Assembly (NCBI RefSeq): GCF_023716485.1 | Contig: NZ_CP092418.1 | Location: forward strand, 4,434,501-4,498,500 | Source: Microbulbifer variabilis | Lineage (GTDB): Bacteria; Pseudomonadota; Gammaproteobacteria; Pseudomonadales; Cellvibrionaceae | Reading direction: 5' to 3' | DNA: 64,000 nt | In this document: positions 26,424 through 35,498 of the stretch, piece after piece | Numbering within the stretch: the first letter of the stretch is position 1 | How the letters are laid out: each line of letters opens with the position of its first letter | Position numbers and translations under genes: made by a program | Notes under the pieces: model-generated | What the model saw: the letters and a program-made list of their open reading frames with translations, nothing else | Database searches by the model: none | Told to the model about the DNA's origin: nothing

Positions 26424-27974
26424 ATGAAAACTACACCACTACTGGCGCTGCTTGGCGGCGCTATGATGTCAGCGCATGCCTGGTCGGCCCCTGAATATAT
26501 TTCCGACCTGGATATTACCTCTTTCGACGGAACGGTACTCGATGCCAACCTGTTTGTGCCGGAAACCCCGGCACCAGCGGAGGGCTACCCTACCGTGATC
26601 TTCACCAACAGCTGGGGCTTGGAAAAACGCCAATACCACTTCCAGGCCAAGGAGCTGGCTGAAAATGGATACCTGGTTTTGAGTTACTCCACCCGCGGCT
26701 TTGGCCACTCCGGTGGACTGGTGGACGTGGCCGGAGAGAACAGCATTGCCGATGTGGGTGTGCTGATTGATTGGCTCGAATCCAATTACTCCGTGGGCAA
26801 ACTGGGAATGGCTGGTATTTCTTATGGTGGCGGTATTTCCCTACTAAGCGCCGCGCAAGACTCCCGTATTGATGCGGTTGCTGCACTGTCCGGCTGGGCC
26901 GATGTAGTTGAAGCGCTTTACCCCAATGAAACCGTTAACTTGGTCTGGGGTAGCTTACTTGTCACTACCGCCTTCGATAAAGAAGCTGAACTTGAGCAAG
27001 TCTGGGATGACCTGCGCAGCGGCCAGAACATGGAGCAAGTTATAGAGTTCGGCGCCAAACGCTCGGCAATAAGCTATGTCGATCAACTAAATGAAAATGG
27101 CACTGCAGTACTAGTATCGAATAACTTTGCCGATTATCTTTTCAAGCCCAACAGCATGACAGACTTCTTCTCCCTACTTGAGGGGCCCAAGAAGCTGATG
27201 CTAAACCCTGGTACCCACGCCATTACCGAGACACTCTCTGGCAACGATGGACACATTTGGTCTACCAGCTTCCGCTGGTTCGATCACCACCTGAAGGGCA
27301 AAGACAACGGAATCAACCGCGAACCTAAAGTGGACATGACCGTGCGTATCAGCAACAAGCTAGAGCACTATGAGGACTACCCAGTAACCCAAGAGAGCAC
27401 CACCTGGTATCTACAACCACGCTTTACCATGTTCAATAGCGGCAGTATGGAGAGCGGTAAATATGATGGCTGGAGCTGGAGTAATGAATTCCACGGGGGC
27501 TGGGATACCTTTGCTGGTACCGGTATCCCATTGGTTTCCGATGCCTTAGAAGGTTTCGGCATTCCGGTGTACGCACCTATGATGGCAATCAACGGTTACT
27601 ATGCCATCGAATACAAGTCACCAAGGCAGTCTGAGACCCTGAAAGTCCGCGGCGCACCAAAGCTAGAGATGTGGATCGAGCCCAGTAAGAGCGAGGTTCA
27701 AATGAATGTACATCTCTACGATGTCAATTTCTTTGGCCTTGGCCGCCTGATCACCCACGCACCAATTACTGTGCGCACTGAACAGCCAGGTAAGAAGCAA
27801 AAAGTGGAGGTTGAACTGTTCACCACCAGCTACGATGTGCCTGCCGGTCACCGAGTAGTTATGGCTATTGATACTCAAGGCCCTATTTACAAGAAGCCAC
27901 AAGATACCAACTACACCATCACTGTGCCCTATAGCAGCAGCAAGGTTTCCAGTTTAACTGTCCCACACCTGTAA
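26424..27974 (+). CDS. secreted alpha/beta hydrolase, S15/CocE-NonD-like
   Basis: Exported 516-residue serine hydrolase (signal peptide to about SAHAWSA). The nucleophile is Ser133 in GISYGG, preceded by the RGFGHSGG oxyanion-side loop typical of the X-Pro dipeptidyl-peptidase and CocE families. A His candidate sits in NPGTHA. The C-terminal ~170 residues form the jelly-roll of the S15 type (LKVRGAPKLEMWIE). It may hydrolyse esters or peptides outside the cell. It has its own terminator. Confidence 0.85.
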   Translation: MKTTPLLALLGGAMMSAHAWSAPEYISDLDITSFDGTVLDANLFVPETPAPAEGYPTVIFTNSWGLEKRQYHFQAKELAENGYLVLSYSTRGFGHSGGLVDVAGENSIADVGVLIDWLESNYSVGKLGMAGISYGGGISLLSAAQDSRIDAVAALSGWADVVEALYPNETVNLVWGSLLVTTAFDKEAELEQVWDDLRSGQNMEQVIEFGAKRSAISYVDQLNENGTAVLVSNNFADYLFKPNSMTDFFSLLEGPKKLMLNPGTHAITETLSGNDGHIWSTSFRWFDHHLKGKDNGINREPKVDMTVRISNKLEHYEDYPVTQESTTWYLQPRFTMFNSGSMESGKYDGWSWSNEFHGGWDTFAGTGIPLVSDALEGFGIPVYAPMMAINGYYAIEYKSPRQSETLKVRGAPKLEMWIEPSKSEVQMNVHLYDVNFFGLGRLITHAPITVRTEQPGKKQKVEVELFTTSYDVPAGHRVVMAIDTQGPIYKKPQDTNYTITVPYSSSKVSSLTVPHL

Positions 27975-27991
27975 ACTTTCACAGCCATCAC

Positions 27992-28019
27992 CATGCCCGG
28001 CACTCAATCGCCGGGCATG
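27992..28019 (+). terminator. hairpin after S15-like hydrolase
   Basis: Perfect 10-bp stem CATGCCCGGC/GCCGGGCATG with an 8-base loop, beginning 17 bases past the stop. T-run is poor, so strength is uncertain. Confidence 0.6.
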
Positions 28020-28116
28020 GCATTCCCCCTGGATCTATCTCAACGCCCACAGCCCCACGTAATTTTCCGCCAAAGCGGTACAATGGCCTTTTTTTGGCCA
28101 AGTACCCCATCGCTCT

Positions 28117-30852
28117 ATGAACAAGAAGATACCGCTCGCCCTGCTGAGCGCGGCGCTGTTATCAGTAACAGTCGCCGGGTGTAACCCGGCGGAAAAGGCC
28201 CCGCAGAAAATCGACCAGGAATCCAGCGCTCAAATGACAGCCCTGGATATCAGAGAAGCCCCTGAGGGCAAGCTTCCCCAAGGAGTAAAGCCCAGCGCCT
28301 ACTACCTGGACCTGACTCTCGATCCTCGCAAAGATACTTTCAGTGGCCGTGTCGCTATCGACATTCAGCTGGACCAGGCCGGCAACCATATCTGGTTGCA
28401 CGGCAAGAACCTGTCGGTAACCAAAGCCAATGCACAGTTGGCAGACGGGCGTGAAGTGACAGCCTCCTACCGAGAGTTCCTCGACAGCGGCGTCGCCATA
28501 GTGGAGTTCGACGAGTCGCTGCCGGCCGGCAGCTTCACCCTGCAGCTGGATTACGCCGCAGATTTCGATCGCAACCTAGCCGGCCTGTTTAAAGTGGAAG
28601 AGCAGGGCAATGCCTATGCCCTGGCCAAATCTGAGTCCATCCAGGCGCGTAAATACTTGCCGGGTTTCGATGAGCCCGGCCTCAAGGCGCCTTTCTCCAT
28701 CAGCCTCACTGTGCCCGAGGGCTACGCCGCTATCAGTAATGGGCCGGAATTAAAACGCGAGACTGTGCCGGGCGGCATGGAGAAAGTGACTTTTGCCACC
28801 ACTCCCCCCATGTCCACTTATCTGCTGTCCCTCTCGGTAGGCCCCTTCGATGTGGTTGAGCGCGCGGCTATTCCACCGAGTAAGTACCGCAAGGACCCTA
28901 TCCCCCTGCGCGGTTTTGCGCGTCAGGGGCGCGGTGGCGATATGAATTACATCCTCGATATCACCCCCAAAATGGTGGAGACCTTCGAGAATCAACTGCA
29001 GCGCCCCTACCCCTTTAAAAAGCTCGATATTATCGCCGCGCCCCAGTGGCCCAGCGGTGCCACCGAGCTGTCTGCAGCCATCACTTATCGCGAACAACGC
29101 ATTCTGGTGGGCGATAACCCCGCTCCCGGGGCGCGCCTGGCTCTGGTAGAGGTACACGCCCATGAGATCGCGCATATGTGGTTTGGCAATCAGGTGACTC
29201 CCCCCTGGTGGGACGACCTATGGCTAAAAGAGGGCTTCGCCACCTGGGGCGAACCACTGGCCCTGCGTATTATGGAACCCGAGGGCGGACACGACCTAAA
29301 CGCCGCCACCTACGCAATCGGCGCTATGCAGTTGGACTCCCTCGCCAGCACCCGCGCCATTCGCGAGCCTGTTAGCGACAACAACAATATCCGCAACGCC
29401 TACGACTCCATCACCTATTCCAAGAGCCTGGGCGTTATCAATATGGTGGATAGCTACTTCGGCGCGGAGAAATTCCGTCCGGCCCTGGGCCGCTATCTGG
29501 AAACTTTTAACGGTGGTGAGGCAGACTCCCCTTCTTTCTACAAAGTGATCGGGAGGGAAACCAATACCCCGGAACTGACAGAAACTTTCCGCAGTTTTGT
29601 CGAGCAAAAAGGTGTACCGCAACTGGAGCTGACCCTGGACTGCAGTAATCCGGCCCAGGCCAAACTGCATGTCACCCAGAGCCGCTACAAACCCCTTGGC
29701 TCCCCTATTGCTACAACCGCACAGCAGTGGAGTATCCCCTTCTGCTTTAGCAGCGACAGCGGAACCCAGCAGTGTCAGATACTGACCGGTAAAGAAGAGA
29801 CCTTGGAACTCGCTGCAGGCAGCTGCCCCAGCTGGGTAATGCCCAACGCACAGGGCAGCGGCTATTACCGCTGGAACCTGCCCGAGCCCCAGTGGCAGGC
29901 CCTTACCGAGCGCTTCACCCAGTTCGCCCCTACGGAGCAACTCTCGATTATCGACAGCGCCTTCGCTGCCTTCGAAGCCGGTAAGCTACCTGCTCCCCGC
30001 TTGCTCGACGTTGTGCGCCAGTCAGCGAAAGCAGACAAGCGCCAGGTAATTACCATGCCTCTGCGCTACCTGCGCAAGTATCGCGATAATTATCTCGACG
30101 ATGCCGAGCGCTTGGCTTTCCTAAACTTTGCCCAGAACCTGTATCTGCCACTATTGAGCAACAGCGCGAGCAGCGAAGATGCCGACCAGCAAATGCTACA
30201 CAGCGCCCTGCTCGGTTTTATGGCACTGGTGGCAGAAGACCCGGATACCCGCAAACAGTTAATGGAAAAGGCTACAGCCTTTACCGGCTTTAACACCGAG
30301 CGCGATCCCCAGGCATTGAACTCCGACCTGTACGAAGCCGCCCTGACCGTGGCTATCCAGGATGCCGGTGAGGACTTCCTCGCACACCTGATTCAAGTGC
30401 GCACCGAGCTGGATGATCCACGCTTTGAAAACGCCAGTGCCAACGCCATCGGCAGCAGTAATAGCCCCAAGCAAATAGAGACTATCCAAAAGTTAGCACT
30501 CAGCGAACAGATGGGTCCGCGGGAGTCTTTTGCGCTGATTCGCTACGCCCTGGCGCAGCCGCTGGTGCAGGAGCAACACTGGGCTTGGCTGCGCAATAAT
30601 TTTGTCCAGGTTGTGGATAAAATCCCCGCGCAGATCCGCCGCCATACACCCGCATTTGCCAATGCCTTCTGCGATAAAAAACAATTGGATGAATTGCAGC
30701 AGCTATTCGCCCAGCACGGCAAGCTGACGCCCGGCTACCAGCGCAGCCTGGCGCAGACTGAAGAGCGTATTCAGTTGTGTATGGCATTGCAGGAAAAAGG
30801 CCAGTCGCTGATGGAGGCTCTACCAAAATCGGTAGAGCTGGCAAATAAATAA
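28117..30852 (+). CDS. M1 family aminopeptidase, lipoprotein, without canonical GAMEN
   Basis: Lipoprotein (lipobox VAGC, Cys22) of 911 residues. The zinc site is intact, HEIAH at 349-353 and Glu372 in LKEGFATW. The exopeptidase motif normally GAMEN is GATEL at 314-318, keeping the Gly-Ala but changing the Met-Glu-Asn part. This suggests altered N-terminal amine recognition or reduced aminopeptidase activity. The long C-terminal helical domain is present. The start ATG has no clear ribosome-binding site. It is not in an operon with the neighbours. Confidence 0.88.
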   Translation: MNKKIPLALLSAALLSVTVAGCNPAEKAPQKIDQESSAQMTALDIREAPEGKLPQGVKPSAYYLDLTLDPRKDTFSGRVAIDIQLDQAGNHIWLHGKNLSVTKANAQLADGREVTASYREFLDSGVAIVEFDESLPAGSFTLQLDYAADFDRNLAGLFKVEEQGNAYALAKSESIQARKYLPGFDEPGLKAPFSISLTVPEGYAAISNGPELKRETVPGGMEKVTFATTPPMSTYLLSLSVGPFDVVERAAIPPSKYRKDPIPLRGFARQGRGGDMNYILDITPKMVETFENQLQRPYPFKKLDIIAAPQWPSGATELSAAITYREQRILVGDNPAPGARLALVEVHAHEIAHMWFGNQVTPPWWDDLWLKEGFATWGEPLALRIMEPEGGHDLNAATYAIGAMQLDSLASTRAIREPVSDNNNIRNAYDSITYSKSLGVINMVDSYFGAEKFRPALGRYLETFNGGEADSPSFYKVIGRETNTPELTETFRSFVEQKGVPQLELTLDCSNPAQAKLHVTQSRYKPLGSPIATTAQQWSIPFCFSSDSGTQQCQILTGKEETLELAAGSCPSWVMPNAQGSGYYRWNLPEPQWQALTERFTQFAPTEQLSIIDSAFAAFEAGKLPAPRLLDVVRQSAKADKRQVITMPLRYLRKYRDNYLDDAERLAFLNFAQNLYLPLLSNSASSEDADQQMLHSALLGFMALVAEDPDTRKQLMEKATAFTGFNTERDPQALNSDLYEAALTVAIQDAGEDFLAHLIQVRTELDDPRFENASANAIGSSNSPKQIETIQKLALSEQMGPRESFALIRYALAQPLVQEQHWAWLRNNFVQVVDKIPAQIRRHTPAFANAFCDKKQLDELQQLFAQHGKLTPGYQRSLAQTEERIQLCMALQEKGQSLMEALPKSVELANK

Positions 30853-30877
30853 ACCGCTATATTTTGTTATTTGTCCC

Positions 30878-30909
30878 GTACAGGGTGAGGAGATTTCCCC
30901 ACCCCGTAC
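30878..30909 (+). terminator. imperfect hairpin after the second M1 gene
   Basis: Inverted repeat of blocks GTAC, GGGTG and GG against CC, CACCC and GTAC, with single mismatches between blocks, 26 bases after the stop. No T-run follows. Confidence 0.4.
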
Positions 30910-30980
30910 ACGCTAAGCCTTCCAATCAATAACCTGTGCAGACACCCGAATATTGCACCGGTACCCTTCGATAGTTTTTT

Positions 30981-31562
30981 TCAGCTCTCGCTTTTACTGT
31001 GCTTGCGCAAGCGGAATGCCAGCCAGATCATGGGCAGGCCAAAGATAATGGCATAAGCCCCGATTACCCATACCAGTGCCAGGGCTCCGGCTCCAGGGCT
31101 GACCAATATTGCCAGGCCAAAAATTACCGAGAGTACACCGATCGCAATCAACAACCACTCGTTGTCGATTTCCTTGCGCAGTCGGATCGCTCCAACAATT
31201 TCAAATATTCCCCGCACCAATGCCCAGGCACCGATAAAAATCACCAGTACCAAAGCGGTTACCTGGGGAAACATAAAAGTCACAATGCCCGCAGCCAGGC
31301 TGATCAGGCCGGACACAATCAGCCACCAAAGAGGAGTGCTCGCATGCCGCCCCATAACTGCCGCCACCAAAGAAAAAATACCATCGAGCAGGGCATAGAT
31401 ACCAAAGAGAAAAACCAGAGTGAGTAGTGACAACCCCGGCCAGATAAATGTCAGCACACCGAAGATTACCGCGATAACACCGCGCAACAGCAGTAACCAC
31501 CAGTTGGCGGAGAGCACCTTCAATATGGGGCCGGCGGGGATAGGAGAAGTATCAGTGGACAT
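30981..31562 (-). CDS. HdeD/DUF308 family multi-pass membrane protein
   Basis: Inner-membrane protein of 193 residues with about six hydrophobic helices. The repeated WWLLLLRGVIAVIFGVLTFIWPG and VRGIFEIVGAIRLRKEI segments are the hallmark of the HdeD/DUF308 family, of which HdeD helps E. coli survive acid at high cell density. The start follows GGGGAC. Whether this copy is acid-protective is only inferred. Downstream is the RHS island. Confidence 0.88.
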   Translation of the reverse strand: MSTDTSPIPAGPILKVLSANWWLLLLRGVIAVIFGVLTFIWPGLSLLTLVFLFGIYALLDGIFSLVAAVMGRHASTPLWWLIVSGLISLAAGIVTFMFPQVTALVLVIFIGAWALVRGIFEIVGAIRLRKEIDNEWLLIAIGVLSVIFGLAILVSPGAGALALVWVIGAYAIIFGLPMIWLAFRLRKHSKSES

Positions 31563-31865
31563 AAGCAGTCCCCGGGTTACAGATCAGCATTGAGTGAAGC
31601 GCCAGGCTGTGAAGCCTTGCAGAGCCGAACATATTTTCCCTGGAACCAGCAAAAATAAGGGAGCGGCGGCCCACGGCCGCGACCAAATAGTCGACTCTGC
31701 AAAGACTATGATCGCGCCGCAGGCCGCTAATTTCAGTGTAGCCCTTAACGACAAATAGGCGCAGAAATCTTGTAAAAGTGAAGGCCAGGTAAGAAGCTGG
31801 CTTAGGCCCTTATTGGTTGATAGGGGAATATGGGTCGCTTCAACAGCCTCTGGACCTATCGCCGG

Positions 31866-32213
31866 ATGAGCATCCAACAGAGACTTAGTAACCCGTGTCG
31901 TGAGCGCGAGCTGACCCAGCAACAGATGACCGACGCCATTGGGGTGCATGTCAATCAGATTCAGCGCTATGAAGCCGGGGCAACACAGCCTTCCCCGGAA
32001 GCGCTAAAGACGATTGCTGTCGCCATGAGTATCACCTTTGGCTCACTGGTACTCGATGAAAACGAGCGCGGACCGGACAAGCAGCTAAGGCTGCAATTTG
32101 AAGCTATCAACCAACTGCCAATGTAGGAGAAAGAGGTCGTTAAGGAGTTGCTGGAAGGAATGAGCATCCAATATCAATCCCGGTGCTGGGATACCAAGCG
32201 GCAGACCAGTTAA
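31866..32213 (+). pseudogene. XRE-family helix-turn-helix regulator, interrupted by an in-frame TAG
   Basis: Small DNA-binding protein of the Cro/CI type with a clear HTH (LTQQQMTDAIGVHVNQIQRYE). The frame reaches a TAG at 32124-32126 in the linker (LPM*). Past it the same frame carries a conserved C-terminal tail (EKEVVKELLEG ... YQSRCWDTKRQ) ending at TAA 32213. A second copy at 34829 reads LPTEEKEIVKELL with no stop, so the stop looks acquired (ACA GAA versus ATG TAG). An in-frame ATG at 31830, after TAGGGGA, could be an alternative start. The truncated product (~87 residues from 31866) might still bind DNA. Confidence 0.75.
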
Positions 32214-32215
32214 AT

Positions 32216-32249
32216 AAAAAGCCCACCGGGATTATCAGTGGGACTTTTT
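32216..32249 (+). terminator. terminator of XRE copy 1, repeated at 34966
   Basis: AAAAAG-CCCAC and GTGGG-ACTTTTT form a hairpin with one bulged A and a T5 run, just after the XRE stop. The same layout recurs after XRE copy 2. Confidence 0.65.
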
Positions 32250-32725
32250 AAAAGTTAATTATTTTCACTTTTTTTCATTAAGCGTAAAAAACGATTTGAA
32301 GACAGCGCACCTAAAAATAGAAATAATACCCATAAAAAATATCTATGACACAACTATAAAAATTTATCCCCACTTCATAAAAAAATAAATACTAGCCACT
32401 AACATTAATTACCAAAGTAAATATAGGTATCAGTAACCCAGCTAAAATTACATTATCCACCAGAGCACTTTAACAAAACTTGAAGATCTAAACGTTCCTC
32501 AAAATGGAGCCCCGTGCCATATAGACCACTCGATGCATTAATCACCCCTGACGAAGCCATCGAAGCAGCAGCCGTCGAAGACATAAAGTCGTATACATAT
32601 TTGGGCACCTAATAAGCCATTAAAAAAACAATAACAGCTTCCCCCAAATAGACTTGGTTGCACCGATAGCTTCGAAGTTTTCGCAGTGGTAAAGGAAATC
32701 ACCGCAACCTAAATGCCCGCAAGTT
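32250..32725. other. AT-rich decayed region in the RHS island
   Basis: About 480 bases with no confident gene. A 51-residue open frame on the minus strand (32453-32608, first ATG at 32584) is rich in Ser and Ala (SSTAAASMASSGVINASSG) and could be the remnant of a toxin tail. It lacks a plausible ribosome-binding site. Nothing else seen. Confidence 0.35.
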
Positions 32726-33134
32726 CTAAGCTCCATAGCATTTTACATAGATCGTGTAAGACACTACACAAGGCACCAGGTTCATACAGGCATAATTCTT
32801 GGCTACCCGCTGTATAATCTGCGAAAGGTTTTCACCAAGCGAACAGTAAACCGTGAGATCGGTAAGGGCCATGGGATTGTCGCGTACATAGCTGTAGCGA
32901 TTTGTAGCCCTGACTCCATCGATTTGAGGATCGGCCTGCATAAAGCGGCCTAATACTGGGTTGTAGATACGACCTTTCATAGGGATCAGGCCCGCTTGAT
33001 CAAAGTGCTCCTGCCTGGTGAAGCTGCGCGCCGCGATTTCCAGGATATTATTGAGGGGATTTCAATCCATGGCACTCCGCCAGCCCCCGCATTGTGCCGT
33101 TGGCCCCAGAGCTTAGAGCTCAACTGCTCGATAA
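32726..33134 (-). pseudogene. decayed rhs core/tip fragment
   Basis: Nucleotide and protein similarity to the intact rhs at about 37727-38065. The conserved end reads MKGRIYNPVLGRFMQADPQI and YSYVRDNPMALTD, against NGRIYDPVLGRFVQADPQI and YSYVRNNPMAFTD in the full gene. The tail is a different, shorter sequence ending at 32726. Upstream the frame is broken by an in-frame TGA (LDG becomes LD-stop, near 33060) and a 1-base deletion near 33086, and similarity ends near 33134. It is a dead RHS tip left after rearrangement, not a functional gene. Confidence 0.85.
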
Positions 33135-33415
33135 CTTACTAATCTATGGGTACCCTGAATTTATCTCTGCTGATTTTGACCTAACTTCGCCCTACTATTC
33201 CCTCGGTTTTTTCTAAAACTACTGTTTTGAAACCGAAGCATAATCATTCTTTGTGCCATCACTTCTTAGTGCTAAACCAAAAAGGAATAGTTGCTAAAGC
33301 AAGGGTCAGCAACGTTACTGACCCTCCTCTCTAATCTGTAGGTATCTTGAATGTTCACTTTGAGCGAACTAGTTTATGATTTTTGACAGATCCCTTCACC
33401 CCTATTACCCTGATG
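33135..33415. other. intergenic region in the RHS island
   Basis: About 280 bases between the decayed rhs fragment and the downstream lipoprotein gene. I see no ORF or clear regulatory motif here. Confidence 0.4.
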
Positions 33416-34678
33416 TTACGGATTTGCTATATGCCGCCAGTCCAGGTAGAGAGCAGAAGCCGGATACCAATTATTTATATAAGATATCAATAATGACTCG
33501 CGCCCTATAGAAAGTCGCTCTCTCCGCCTGCCTTTATTCTCATACAACAAGCAACGAAAGTTATCTGGCTCCACCTCTTCTATTCGTGCTGTTAACGAGG
33601 CATCCTTACATACTGTACCTTCAAGCTCCGCAGAGATCATTGCCGAGAGTTCTTCGACGCCCTCTTGCAAGGCAGCCTTCAATTTTCCACTATCACTATC
33701 TGTCCACAAGTTCTTAAGGCTTTGCTCTTCTCCAACGAGTTCTAATCTTTTATCCAACCTCTGCACTTCTTTTCTAATTTTACTGGAAAGCTGCACCCTT
33801 TCAGTAACTCCAGAAGCCGAACCAAGATCATACTTATTTTTAATTTTACCTATGATTTTGGAACGACTATCACTTGTTATAGGAACGAGGTGGCGACCAT
33901 ACACATTTGAAAAATATACAGCCTTTCCCTGACGAAGTAACTTACCAGTTAGCGTTTCATATAAGTAATATTCAGAAACCAACTCTACAGCTGCAGTGTC
34001 ATTTGTCATATAAAAACCGGTATCTACTACTATAAGAAAATCTTCTTTAATTTTTTTTACATTACCCTTGAGCTGTTTTCCGTATCTAAAATCAGCAGTT
34101 CGGAAATCCATCTTTCCAAATAAACTTTTCGTGGAGAGATAAGATTTCAAAGTTTTATGCATTACTTCACCCCCTAAAAATTCAGGAAGATTCTTTTCAA
34201 TAAAGGATATATCTGCACGATTCTTAGAATATATTTGAATCCACTTCTGTCTAGATTTGACGTATTCATCAAGAGCCCCCTCAAACAAAAGGCTTTCCGC
34301 AAGATACAGTGGATGAGCAGGAAAGTAACTAAAAGCCGCTAAAGATACAATAGATTCACCTTTTATTAAGTTAGTGTTTGACTGAAATTTAGGCGCACCC
34401 ATATATAAGAAGGCATCACCAAGCTCGCCCTTTAAAGATGCATCATAGTTTTCCTTATTTGGGGGAATATGATCAAAATAAGCAAATAAAGGATAGTGAT
34501 CTGGAGCGTTACGCTGCACTTGAATTTCTCGATTCATAACACCAGAAATTACACGAACCGATGACCCCTGCATCAGATCCTTATCTATTTCCCTCACTCC
34601 ATTTCCGGCACAACTTGCAAGTGTAATCAGGCCAAACAAACCAGCGACCACACTATAAAAATTTTTCTTTCTTACCAT
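33416..34678 (-). CDS. unrecognised lipoprotein in the RHS island
   Basis: A 420-residue protein with a lipoprotein signal (ITLASC). I do not recognise its family. The body is mixed alpha/beta, with YLYETLTGKLLRQGKAVYF in the middle and a charged helical stretch near the C-terminus (RKEVQRLDKRLELVGEEQ), plus two late cysteines (TVCKDAS, FRCLL). TTGGAG precedes the ATG at 34678, better than the GTG- or ATG-like starts 15 bases upstream. Its place between rhs remnants and a lipase tip suggests an immunity or delivery role, but this is guesswork. Confidence 0.7.
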   Translation of the reverse strand: MVRKKNFYSVVAGLFGLITLASCAGNGVREIDKDLMQGSSVRVISGVMNREIQVQRNAPDHYPLFAYFDHIPPNKENYDASLKGELGDAFLYMGAPKFQSNTNLIKGESIVSLAAFSYFPAHPLYLAESLLFEGALDEYVKSRQKWIQIYSKNRADISFIEKNLPEFLGGEVMHKTLKSYLSTKSLFGKMDFRTADFRYGKQLKGNVKKIKEDFLIVVDTGFYMTNDTAAVELVSEYYLYETLTGKLLRQGKAVYFSNVYGRHLVPITSDSRSKIIGKIKNKYDLGSASGVTERVQLSSKIRKEVQRLDKRLELVGEEQSLKNLWTDSDSGKLKAALQEGVEELSAMISAELEGTVCKDASLTARIEEVEPDNFRCLLYENKGRRRERLSIGRESLLISYINNWYPASALYLDWRHIANP

Positions 34679-34828
34679 AAAAATCTCCAACAAAAAAACT
34701 ATTTTACGAATATTATCATGGTCAGCCAGGAACCATTAGTATAAAAAATTCAGTCATATTGTCATAGGAATACAAAGGGCAAACACTATAAATAAATGAT
34801 TCATACCCTTGCCGACTTATCGCAGGGT

Positions 34829-34963
34829 GCGCAGCTAAGGCTGCAATTTGAAGCGATCAGCCAACTGCCAACAGAAGAGAAAGAGATCGTCAAGGAGTTG
34901 CTAAACGGGATGATTATTAAGTATCAATCCCGGCGCTGGGATACCAAGCGGCAAGTCGGTTAA
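34829..34963 (+). pseudogene. C-terminal fragment of the XRE regulator (copy 2)
   Basis: 45 codons (AQLRLQFEAISQLPTEEKEIVKELL ... RRWDTKRQVG) matching the end of the copy at 31866-32213, without any HTH upstream. Nucleotide identity continues through the stop and the terminator. The first half of the gene is missing, so this is a truncated remnant. It lies between two minus-strand lipoprotein genes. Confidence 0.8.
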
Positions 34964-34965
34964 AC

Positions 34966-35000
34966 AAAAAGTTCCGCTGGGGTCACCAGTGGGGCTTTTT
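34966..35000 (+). terminator. terminator of XRE copy 2
   Basis: AAAAAG...CCGCTGG and CCAGTGG...CTTTTT, a stem with one G-U pair and T5 run; same architecture as the terminator at 32216. Confidence 0.6.
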
Positions 35001-35026
35001 AAGAGGGGCCAGAAACAGGCTTCAGA

Positions 35027-35497
35027 TTAAGGGAGCCTGTAAATAGTAGACTTAGTAGTGCGACTTAAACTCTTAAATACAACCGTAAAGCAAGTATCTT
35101 CTACCAAAGAACTATCTACAAAAAAGTACGCCTCACCCACCGGCAGAAGTGCTTCCCGTTTATTAGTACTCAGAGAGACATTTATTTTTTTAGCATAAAT
35201 AAATGATGTTTCTCGCTGCTCACCATTCAAACACCTAAGCAATTCCACCTTAAGCACCCCTCCCTCTTCAGGGAGGACTTCTAGCGTTTTTTTGTCAAAA
35301 TCGAATTCAACAATTGAAATTGAAACAGACTGCCTAACATTAAAAGGTAATCTTTGATCGTCAGGAATTAGTTTTTTTGCTTCTAAGCGATCAATTTTTT
35401 CCATACGAATGTTTGATAGTTCAATTTGTTTTTCACCACAACCTACCATAGGATAAACTACAACCAAAACCACTAGACAATGAATAACTAATTTCAT
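35027..35497 (-). CDS. small lipoprotein, candidate immunity partner of the lipase tip
   Basis: A 156-residue lipoprotein (lipobox MVGC) with a mostly beta body. The ATG at 35497 starts one base after the TAG of the upstream hydrolase, indicating tight coupling. Lipoproteins encoded directly after phospholipase effectors commonly neutralise them in the periplasm, which I infer here. The protein has no recognised domain. In-frame starts further upstream lie inside the hydrolase gene and are unlikely. Confidence 0.6.
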   Translation of the reverse strand: MKLVIHCLVVLVVVYPMVGCGEKQIELSNIRMEKIDRLEAKKLIPDDQRLPFNVRQSVSISIVEFDFDKKTLEVLPEEGGVLKVELLRCLNGEQRETSFIYAKKINVSLSTNKREALLPVGEAYFFVDSSLVEDTCFTVVFKSLSRTTKSTIYRLP

Positions 35498-35498
35498 A

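Noticed and set aside
29296..29940. 214-residue minus-strand frame
   Set aside because: Antisense to the second M1 aminopeptidase, no recognisable content.
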